64,000 nucleotides of DNA from VKMB-3413 sp041027365. Its GTDB lineage: Bacteria; Pseudomonadota; Alphaproteobacteria; Rhizobiales; Rhizobiaceae. The notes under the pieces are model-generated. The model saw nothing but the letters and a program-made list of their open reading frames with translations. It made no database searches and was not told where the DNA came from. The DNA lies in the NCBI RefSeq assembly GCF_041027365.1, contig NZ_JBFTEH010000007.1:229349-293348 (forward strand), in the 5' to 3' direction. Positions 57,268 through 64,000 of the stretch are shown here, piece after piece (position 1 is the stretch's first letter; each line of letters starts with the position of its first letter). Both the position numbers and the translations under genes were made by a program.

Positions 57268-57831
57268 TTACTGGCGGAAGGGGAAGTTGAACGCCTTCAG
57301 AAGGGCGCGCGCTTCCTCGTCGGTTTTCGCCGTCGTACAGACGATGATGTCCATGCCCCACATCTGATCGACCTTGTCGTAGTTGATCTCGGGGAACACG
57401 ATATGCTCCTTGATACCCATGGCGAAGTTGCCACGGCCATCGAAGCTCTTGGGGTTCAGGCCGCGGAAGTCGCGAACGCGCGGCAGCGCGATCTGCACCA
57501 GGCGGTCCAGGAACTCGTACATCTTCTCGCGGCGGAGCGTGACCTTGCAGCCGATCGGCATGCCCTCACGCACCTTGAAGCCGGCGATCGACTTCGTGGC
57601 TCGCGTGATCACCGGCTTCTGGCCGGCGATGCGGGCGAGGTCCTCGGCCGCCACGGACGGCTTCTTGGAATCGCCTGTCGCTTCGCCGACGCCCATGTTG
57701 ATCACGATCTTGTCGAGACGGGGAATTTCCATCTCGTTGCCGTAGGAGAACTGCTCCTGCAGCGCCTTGCGGATGTCGTCGCGGTAGACGCGCTTCAGCC
57801 GCGGCTCGTAGGCCTGTGCGGTCTCAGCCAT
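57268..57831 (-). CDS. rplE: 50S ribosomal protein L5
   Basis: A 187-residue L5 (PRLDKIVINMGVGEATGDSK, FPEINYDKVDQMWGMDIIVC), a 5S rRNA-binding protein that contacts P-site tRNA. Its first codons overlap the end of rplX by 8 bases. Confidence 0.98.
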   Translation of the reverse strand: MAETAQAYEPRLKRVYRDDIRKALQEQFSYGNEMEIPRLDKIVINMGVGEATGDSKKPSVAAEDLARIAGQKPVITRATKSIAGFKVREGMPIGCKVTLRREKMYEFLDRLVQIALPRVRDFRGLNPKSFDGRGNFAMGIKEHIVFPEINYDKVDQMWGMDIIVCTTAKTDEEARALLKAFNFPFRQ

Positions 57832-58138
57832 TGATCTCTTCCCCGGAACGCTTGGCGACGCGCACCTTGGTGCCGTCTTCGAGGGTCTTGAAGCCGATCC
57901 GGGTCGCCTTGCCGTCCTTGGGGTCGGCGACCGCCAGGTTCGACAGGTGGATCGGGGCTTCCTTGGCGATGATGCCGGCTTCCTGCGAAGCCGTCTGGCG
58001 CTGGTGGCGCTTGATCATGTTGACGCCGCGCACCAGTGCGCGATCGTCCTTCGGCATCACCTGGATGACTTCGCCCGTCCGGCCCTTGTCCTTGCCGGCG
58101 AGCACGACGACCTTGTCGCCCTTGCGGATCTTCTGCAT
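57824..58138 (-). CDS. rplX: 50S ribosomal protein L24
   Basis: A 104-residue L24 with an N-terminal KOW motif (KIRKGDKVVVLAGKDKGRTG) and MIKRHQRQTASQEAGIIAKE. It initiates large-subunit assembly. 15 bases after rplN. Confidence 0.98.
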   Translation of the reverse strand: MQKIRKGDKVVVLAGKDKGRTGEVIQVMPKDDRALVRGVNMIKRHQRQTASQEAGIIAKEAPIHLSNLAVADPKDGKATRIGFKTLEDGTKVRVAKRSGEEING

Positions 58139-58153
58139 CGTCCGCTCTCCTCT

Positions 58154-58522
58154 TTAAAGAACTTCGGGCGCCAGCGAGACGATCTTCATGTGGTTCTTGC
58201 CGCGCAGTTCGCGCGGAACCGGTCCGAAGATACGGGTGCCGACGGGCTCTTTCTTGTTGTCGATCAGGACGGCGGCGTTCCGGTCGAACCGGATCACCGA
58301 ACCGTCGGCGCGGCGGATGTCCTTGGCGGTGCGAACCACCACGGCCTTCATCACGTCGCCCTTCTTCACGCGGCCGCGCGGAATGGCCTCCTTGACCGAG
58401 ACGACGATGATGTCGCCGACGGAGGCATATTTCCGCTTCGAGCCGCCCAGCACCTTGATGCACATGACACGACGGGCGCCCGAATTGTCGGCGACGTCGA
58501 GGTTTGTTTGCATCTGAATCAT
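58154..58522 (-). CDS. rplN: 50S ribosomal protein L14
   Basis: A 122-residue L14, highly conserved: MIQMQTNLDVADNSGARRVM, GRVKKGDVMKAVVVRTAKD, IFGPVPRELR. Forms bridge B8 with the small subunit. 65 bases after rpsQ, where the S10 operon ends and spc begins in E. coli. Confidence 0.98.
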   Translation of the reverse strand: MIQMQTNLDVADNSGARRVMCIKVLGGSKRKYASVGDIIVVSVKEAIPRGRVKKGDVMKAVVVRTAKDIRRADGSVIRFDRNAAVLIDNKKEPVGTRIFGPVPRELRGKNHMKIVSLAPEVL

Positions 58523-58587
58523 GTCAGGCCGCCTTCAAAGCTTGGCTGCCGGGAAGCGCCGCCGTCGGCGCCTCACCGGCCATGAGA

Positions 58588-58836
58588 TTAACTGGCTGCT
58601 TGAGCGTCGCTCGAAACGACGACCCAGCTCTTGTCCTTGGAGATCGGCTTCGACTCCTCGATGGAGACGATGTCGCCGACCTTGTACTGGTTGCTCTCGT
58701 CATGCGCCTTGTAGCGCTTCGACCGGCGGACGGTCTTCTTGAACAGCGGATGGGTGAAGCGACGCTCCACGAGCACCACCACCGTCTTGTCGTTCTTGTC
58801 GGAGACGACGGTCCCCTGCAGAATGCGTTTCGGCAT
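58588..58836 (-). CDS. rpsQ: 30S ribosomal protein S17
   Basis: An 82-residue S17 (MPKRILQGTVVSDKNDKTVV, RRFTHPLFKKTVRRSKRYKA), an OB-fold protein that binds 16S rRNA early in assembly. 11 bases after rpmC. Confidence 0.98.
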   Translation of the reverse strand: MPKRILQGTVVSDKNDKTVVVLVERRFTHPLFKKTVRRSKRYKAHDESNQYKVGDIVSIEESKPISKDKSWVVVSSDAQAAS

Positions 58837-58847
58837 GGTCTTTGTCC

Positions 58848-59048
58848 TTAGGCCTCGGCCGTGGCCGCCTTCTGGCGGGCGATCGTCTTGATCCGCGCGA
58901 TGTCGCGGCGAACCTGCCGGACCCGCGAGGTGTTCTCGAGCTGACCCGTGGCCCGCTGGAAACGCAGGTTGAACTGCTCTTTCTTCAGCTTGGCGAGCTC
59001 GTCGGTGAGTTCGTCCTGGGTCATACGGCTGACGTCGGAAGCTTTCAC
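58848..59048 (-). CDS. rpmC: 50S ribosomal protein L29
   Basis: A 66-residue helical-hairpin protein (QDELTDELAKLKKEQFNLRF, TGQLENTSRVRQVRRDIARI) at the polypeptide exit, next to L23, where trigger factor docks. Confidence 0.98.
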   Translation of the reverse strand: MKASDVSRMTQDELTDELAKLKKEQFNLRFQRATGQLENTSRVRQVRRDIARIKTIARQKAATAEA

Positions 59049-59060
59049 GTCAAACTCTCC

Positions 59061-59474
59061 TTACTCGGCGATGCGCTGGATGAAGCGCGTCTTGATCGGC
59101 AGCTTGGCTGCCCCGAGACGCAGCGCCTCGCGGGCGACGTCCTCGGGAACGCCGTCGATCTCGAACATGATACGGCCCGGATGGACGCGGGCCGCCCAGT
59201 AGTCGACGCCGCCCTTACCCTTACCCATGCGGACTTCGGTCGGCTTCGAGGTGACCGGAAGATCCGGGAACACCCGGATCCAGACCCGGCCCTGGCGCTT
59301 CATCTGGCGGGTGATCGCGCGGCGGGCCGCCTCGATCTGGCGGGCGGTGACCCGCTCCGGCTCGACCGCCTTCAGGCCGAATGCGCCGAAATTCAGGCTG
59401 GTCCCGCCCTTGGCGTCACCGTGGATGCGTCCCTTGAACGCCTTCCGGTACTTCGTGCGCTTTGGCTGCAGCAT
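59061..59474 (-). CDS. rplP: 50S ribosomal protein L16
   Basis: A 137-residue L16 (MLQPKRTKYRKAFKGRIHGD, ITRQMKRQGRVWIRVFPDLP, RMGKGKGGVDYWAARVHPGR), which organises the aminoacyl-tRNA site. The VHPGR arginine is where YcfD-type hydroxylation occurs in E. coli. Confidence 0.98.
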   Translation of the reverse strand: MLQPKRTKYRKAFKGRIHGDAKGGTSLNFGAFGLKAVEPERVTARQIEAARRAITRQMKRQGRVWIRVFPDLPVTSKPTEVRMGKGKGGVDYWAARVHPGRIMFEIDGVPEDVAREALRLGAAKLPIKTRFIQRIAE

Positions 59475-59502
59475 CTTCTCTTCTCCGAATTCTCAAAGCC
59501 GG

Positions 59503-60212
<710 letters not shown>

Positions 60213-60213
<1 letters not shown>

Positions 60214-60602
60214 TACGCGGCCTCCTCGAGTGCTTCGACTTCGCGCACGACGATCGTCAGGTGCGAGAAGGGCTTCTCCACCCGGCTCGCCCGGCCGCGG
60301 CCGCGGGCGTGGAAGCGCTTCATCGTGATCGACTTGCCGACATAGGCCTCGGCGACGATCAGCGAGTCGACGTCGAGATCGTGATTGTTCTCGGCGTTCG
60401 CAATGGCGCTTTCCAGCGTCTTCTTCACGGTCTCGGCGATCCGCTTGCGCGAGAAGGTCAGCTCAGCCAGAGCCCTGTCGACCTTCTTGCCCCGGATCAG
60501 CGCGGCGACGAGATTGAGTTTCTGCGGGCTGACACGGATCGTCCGGGCGATAGCCTTCGCCTCGTTGTCCTTCAGCTGCCGCTCGGCTTTCGCCTTGCCC
60601 AT
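60213..60602 (-). CDS. rplV: 50S ribosomal protein L22
   Basis: A 129-residue L22. The beta-hairpin that lines the exit tunnel is MKRFHARGRGRASRVEKPFS, ending HLTIVVRE. It starts 2 bases after rpsS. Confidence 0.98.
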
Positions 60603-60604
60603 GG

Positions 60605-60883
60605 TTACTTCCTCTTCGCCTTCTTGTCGGCGCCGTGGCCGTAATAGGTGCGGGTCGGTGCGAACTCGCCGAACTTGTGCCCGATCATGTCTTCGTTGAC
60701 GGCGACCGGAATGTGCTTGTTGCCGTTGTAGACGCCGAAGGTGAGACCGACGAACTGCGGCAGGATCGTCGAGCGCCGGCTCCAGATCTTGATCACATCG
60801 TTGCGGCCGCTCGAGCGGGCCTTGTCGGCCTTCTTCAGAAGGAAGCCATCGACGAACGGGCCCTTCCAGACGGAACGTGTCAT
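60605..60883 (-). CDS. rpsS: 30S ribosomal protein S19
   Basis: A 92-residue S19 (MTRSVWKGPFVDGFLLKKAD, GHKFGEFAPTRTYYGHGADK), a partner of S13 in the head of the small subunit. 12 bases after rplB. Confidence 0.98.
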   Translation of the reverse strand: MTRSVWKGPFVDGFLLKKADKARSSGRNDVIKIWSRRSTILPQFVGLTFGVYNGNKHIPVAVNEDMIGHKFGEFAPTRTYYGHGADKKAKRK

Positions 60884-60895
60884 GAGGAGATCCCC

Positions 60896-61732
60896 TTACT
60901 TCTTGCGCTGATGGCGCGAGCGCATGATGAACTTGTCGGTCGCCTTGTTCTGGCGGGTCCGCTTGCCCTTGGTGGGCTTACCCCAGGGCGAGACCGGATG
61001 ACGGCCGCCCGAGGTGCGGCCTTCGCCGCCGCCGTGCGGATGGTCGACCGGGTTCATCGCGACGCCGCGAACGTGCGGGCGCTTGCCGAGCCAGCGCGAA
61101 CGGCCGGCCTTGCCGAGATTGATGTTCGAGTGATCCGGGTTCGAGACCGCGCCGACGGTGGCGAAGCACGAGGCCGGGACCAGGCGCTGCTCGCCCGAGT
61201 TCAGGCGCAGGATCGCCATGCCGGCGTCACGGCCGACGAGCTGGGCGTAGGAACCGGCGGAGCGGGCGATCTGACCGCCCTTCTCCGGCTTCATCTCCAC
61301 ATTGTGGATGATGGTGCCGACCGGGATCGCCGAGAGCGGCATCGCATTGCCCGGCTTCACGTCGACGCCCGACAGGCCCGCGATCACCTGGTCGCCCGCC
61401 GCCAGACGCTGCGGCGCCAGGATGTAGGCCACCTCGCCGTCGGCATACTTGATCAGCGCGATGAACGCCGTGCGGTTCGGATCATATTCGAGCCGCTCCA
61501 CCGTGCCGACGACGTCGAGCTTGCGACGCTTGAAGTCGACCATGCGGTAGGTGCGCTTGTGACCGCCGCCCTGGTAGCGCGCGGTGACCCGACCGGTGTT
61601 GTTGCGTCCGCCCTTCTGCGTCAGGCCCTCGGTCAGCGACTTGACCGGCTTGCCCTTCCACAGGCCCGAGCGATCGACGATGACCAGCTGTCGCTGGCTC
61701 GGCGTGTTCGGTTTGAAGTTCTTCAGTGCCAT
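60896..61732 (-). CDS. rplB: 50S ribosomal protein L2
   Basis: A 278-residue L2 with the conserved loop GVAMNPVDHPHGGGEGRTSG near the peptidyl transferase centre and the basic end RTRQNKATDKFIMRSRHQRK. 23 bases after rplW. Confidence 0.98.
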   Translation of the reverse strand: MALKNFKPNTPSQRQLVIVDRSGLWKGKPVKSLTEGLTQKGGRNNTGRVTARYQGGGHKRTYRMVDFKRRKLDVVGTVERLEYDPNRTAFIALIKYADGEVAYILAPQRLAAGDQVIAGLSGVDVKPGNAMPLSAIPVGTIIHNVEMKPEKGGQIARSAGSYAQLVGRDAGMAILRLNSGEQRLVPASCFATVGAVSNPDHSNINLGKAGRSRWLGKRPHVRGVAMNPVDHPHGGGEGRTSGGRHPVSPWGKPTKGKRTRQNKATDKFIMRSRHQRKK

Positions 61733-61755
61733 TGTCTACTTCCTCCGGTCCTTGC

Positions 61756-62049
61756 TCAAAGGCCGGTCGAGACGTCGATGGACTGGCCCTCGGCCAGCGT
61801 CACGACGGCTTTCTTCTGATCGCTCTGGCGGCCGACCCGGCCCCGGAAGCGCTTGACCTTGCCCTTGCGGACCAGCGTGTTCACCGCGGTGACCTTGACC
61901 CCGAAGAGGCTCTCGACGGCCGCCTTGATCTCCGGCTTGGTCGCCGTCTTCGGCACGTTGAAGACCACCTGGTTGACCTCGGAGAGAAGCGTGGACTTCT
62001 CGGTGATCACCGGGCTCGTGATGACGTCGTAATGGCGCAGATCGGTCAT
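61756..62049 (-). CDS. rplW: 50S ribosomal protein L23
   Basis: A 97-residue L23 (HYDVITSPVITEKSTLLSEV, VNTLVRKGKVKRFRGRVGRQ) at the exit tunnel, docking site of trigger factor and SRP. Its start overlaps rplD by four bases. Confidence 0.98.
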   Translation of the reverse strand: MTDLRHYDVITSPVITEKSTLLSEVNQVVFNVPKTATKPEIKAAVESLFGVKVTAVNTLVRKGKVKRFRGRVGRQSDQKKAVVTLAEGQSIDVSTGL

Positions 62050-62666
62050 TTGAACCGCTCCTCGAGAGCCTCGACCGCAGCCTTGGACAGAACCAGCGTC
62101 TGGCGGCGGAGAATGTCGTAGACGTTGATGCCCTGGACCGGCAGCACGTCGATGTGCGGAATGTTGCGGGCCGAGCGGGCGAAGTTTTGGTCGAGCTCGG
62201 CGCCGCCGATGATCAGGGCGTTGGCAAGGCCGAGGCCCGCGAGACGCTCCGCCATCGCCTTGGTCTTGGCTTCCGCCGCGACCAGCTCGTCGACGACGAT
62301 CAGGCCGCCGGACTTCGCCTTGGCCGACAGCGCATGCTTCAGCGCCAGCGCCCGGACCTTCTTCGGCAGGTCATGCGCATGGCTGCGCGTCACCGGGCCG
62401 TGGGCCTTGCCGCCGCCGCGGAACTGCGGAGCGCGGGCCGAGGAGTGACGGGCCCGGCCGGTGCCCTTCTGGCGGTACATCTTGGCGCCGGTGCGCGCGA
62501 TCTCGGCGCGGCCCTTGGACTGGTGCGTGCCCTGCTGGCGCTTGGCCAGCTGGTAGCGCACCATGCGCTGCAGGATGTCCTCGCGCGGGTCGAGACCGAA
62601 GATCTCGTCGGCGAGCGTGACCGTGCCGGCGTCGGCGCCGTCGAGGTTCTTGATCGTGATGTCCAT
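62046..62666 (-). CDS. rplD: 50S ribosomal protein L4
   Basis: A 206-residue L4. The tunnel-lining loop is present (RTGAKMYRQKGTGRARHSSA, PQFRGGGKAHGP). In E. coli L4 also represses the S10 operon; no such leader can be confirmed here because it would lie beyond rpsJ. It overlaps rplC by one base. Confidence 0.98.
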   Translation of the reverse strand: MDITIKNLDGADAGTVTLADEIFGLDPREDILQRMVRYQLAKRQQGTHQSKGRAEIARTGAKMYRQKGTGRARHSSARAPQFRGGGKAHGPVTRSHAHDLPKKVRALALKHALSAKAKSGGLIVVDELVAAEAKTKAMAERLAGLGLANALIIGGAELDQNFARSARNIPHIDVLPVQGINVYDILRRQTLVLSKAAVEALEERFK

Positions 62667-63397
62667 TATTCCGCTCCCCCGGAGGCTTCCGCGGTCTCGC
62701 CGGCAGCTTCGTTGTTCGCCGCGGCCTGGCGCAGCGCAGCCGGCTTCGGCGCGTTGTCCGGCAGCTTCGCCTTCACCGCGTCGCGGATCTCGATCCAGCC
62801 GCCCTTCGATCCCGGCACAGCGCCGCGCACGAGGATCAGGCCCTTGTCCGCGTCGGTGCGCACGATCTCGAGGTTCTGCGTGGTGACGCGAACCTGGCCC
62901 ATGTGACCGGCCATCTTCTTGTTCTTGAAGACCTTGCCCGGATCCTGGCGCTGACCGGTCGAACCGTGCGAGCGGTGCGACACGGACACGCCGTGGGTGG
63001 CGCGCAGGCCGCCGAAGTTGTGGCGCTTCATCGCGCCGGCGAAGCCCTTACCGATCGAGGTCCCCGTCACGTCGACCATCTGGCCGGCGACGAAGTGGTC
63101 GGCGGTGATCTCCGAGCCGACGTCGATCATGTTGTCGTCCGACACGCGGAACTCGACGAGCTTGCGCTTCGGCTCTACCGAGGCCTGCGCGAAGACGCCG
63201 CGCATGGCCTTGGACGTGTTCTTGACCTTGGCGAGGCCCGCACCGAGCTGGACGGCGGTGTAGCCGTTCTTCTCGCGGGTCCGCTGCGCGACGACCTGCA
63301 GGTTCTCGACCTTCAGGACGGTGACCGGAACATGCTCCCCGGCGTCGTTGTAGACGCGGGTCATGCCGACCTTCTGTGCTATTACACCTGAACGCAT
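62666..63397 (-). CDS. rplC: 50S ribosomal protein L3
   Basis: A 243-residue L3 with the central extension to the peptidyl transferase centre (GKGFAGAMKRHNFGGLRATH, HRSHGSTGQRQDPGKVFKNK) and an Ala/Glu-rich tail of 30 residues. The GQRQDPG glutamine is the PrmB methylation site in E. coli. 56 bases after rpsJ. Confidence 0.98.
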   Translation of the reverse strand: MRSGVIAQKVGMTRVYNDAGEHVPVTVLKVENLQVVAQRTREKNGYTAVQLGAGLAKVKNTSKAMRGVFAQASVEPKRKLVEFRVSDDNMIDVGSEITADHFVAGQMVDVTGTSIGKGFAGAMKRHNFGGLRATHGVSVSHRSHGSTGQRQDPGKVFKNKKMAGHMGQVRVTTQNLEIVRTDADKGLILVRGAVPGSKGGWIEIRDAVKAKLPDNAPKPAALRQAAANNEAAGETAEASGGAE

Positions 63398-63453
63398 TTC
63401 GTTCTCTCCAGAGGAACCTTAGGGGCGAAAGCCCGGTCGGCTCATGTCGCTCC

Positions 63454-63762
63454 TTAGAGCTTGATCTCGACGTCGACGCCGGCGGCGAGGTCGAGCTTCA
63501 TCAGCGCATCGACCGTCTGCGGCGTCGGATCGACGATATCGAGAAGCCGCTTGTGGGTGCGCATTTCGAACTGCTCGCGCGACTTCTTGTCGATGTGCGG
63601 CGAGCGGTTGACCGTGAATTTCTCGATGCGCGTCGGCAGCGGGATCGGGCCCCGCACGTTCGCGCCGGTCCGCTTGGCCGTCGAGACGATCTCGCGCGTC
63701 GAAGCGTCGAGGACCCGGTGGTCGAACGCCTTCAGACGGATGCGGATATTCTGGCCGTTCAT
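63454..63762 (-). CDS. rpsJ: 30S ribosomal protein S10
   Basis: A 102-residue S10 (MNGQNIRIRLKAFDHRVLDA, RSPHIDKKSREQFEMRTHKR), also NusE in transcription antitermination. It opens the S10 block, 170 bases after tuf, with no obvious promoter or hairpin in the gap that I could support. Confidence 0.98.
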   Translation of the reverse strand: MNGQNIRIRLKAFDHRVLDASTREIVSTAKRTGANVRGPIPLPTRIEKFTVNRSPHIDKKSREQFEMRTHKRLLDIVDPTPQTVDALMKLDLAAGVDVEIKL

Positions 63763-63932
63763 GTCTTTTGTCCTCTCGTCGGAGCGTGCCGGTGGGTCCG
63801 GCGCTTCCCGAACGCTTGTCTTTCAAGCAGCCAATTCGTTCGCGGGGTCGCCCCCGCCCGCCTCAACGGCGTAACTTTCCAAAGAACAGGCGCGCCGCAG
63901 AGAGCCGCGGCGCGCCCTGTCGTCTTCGAGCC

Positions 63933-64000
<68 letters not shown>

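Overview
This window is a GC-rich chromosomal segment from an alphaproteobacterium, almost certainly a member of the Hyphomicrobiales (Rhizobiales). The supporting signs are the run GNAT/HIT - clpA - clpS - phasin - D,D-carboxypeptidase, DUF1489 and ATP12-family proteins, a LexA box of the alphaproteobacterial GAAC-N7-GAAC type, and a UvrA, Tgt and GyrA with sequence quirks that I recall from this order. I cannot name the genus. Nearly all of the window is ordinary, densely packed core genome. There is no rRNA, CRISPR array, prophage or intact insertion sequence.

Layout. 1-12 kb: end of an acetyltransferase, a HIT protein, the clpS-clpA protease adaptor/unfoldase pair, a phasin with a candidate PhaR operator, a SPOR-tailed D,D-carboxypeptidase, small conserved proteins, then a minus-strand operon coaD - cyclophilin - cyclophilin - queA - tgt. 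12-21 kb: gyrA, a MarC protein, a CDF metal exporter, and divergent ssb/uvrA sharing an SOS box. 21.2-22.9 kb is the clearest accessory patch: a lower-GC gene with uracil-DNA-glycosylase-like motifs, a decayed 5' copy of a DUF72 gene, and a Phd/VapC toxin-antitoxin pair, followed by the intact DUF72 gene. 23.8-24.9 kb: tRNA-Asp and tRNA-Leu around a small secreted protein. 25-38 kb: lipB, an aldehyde dehydrogenase, acylphosphatase, the two propionyl-CoA carboxylase subunits about 6 kb apart, a DMT exporter, a two-gene type III polyketide synthase/methyltransferase operon divergent from a cytochrome b/molybdopterin oxidoreductase pair, and a small toxin/immunity-like pair directly after pccB. 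37.7-48.9 kb: ATP12 chaperone, HAD phosphatase, RluA pseudouridine synthase, a ParE-type toxin-antitoxin pair, an LpxO-like hydroxylase, crcB, a BCCT transporter broken by an assembly join, rarA, a Do-family protease and an epimerase. 49-64 kb: the S10-spc-alpha ribosomal superoperon on the minus strand from tuf (cut by the window edge) to rplQ, with secY and adk in their usual place.

Functional themes are protein quality control (ClpS/ClpA, HtrA, cyclophilins, ATP12), DNA topology and repair (gyrA, ssb, uvrA, rarA), propionyl-CoA carboxylation, queuosine tRNA modification and translation. The best leads for new biology are the uvrA-linked glycosylase-like gene and its flanking DUF72 duplication, the apparently leaderless antitoxin promoter with paired TTAGCTAA boxes, and the toxin/immunity-like pair at 35.4-35.9 kb. 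The single N at 42562 lies between two identical 102-base copies and should be treated as an assembly error.
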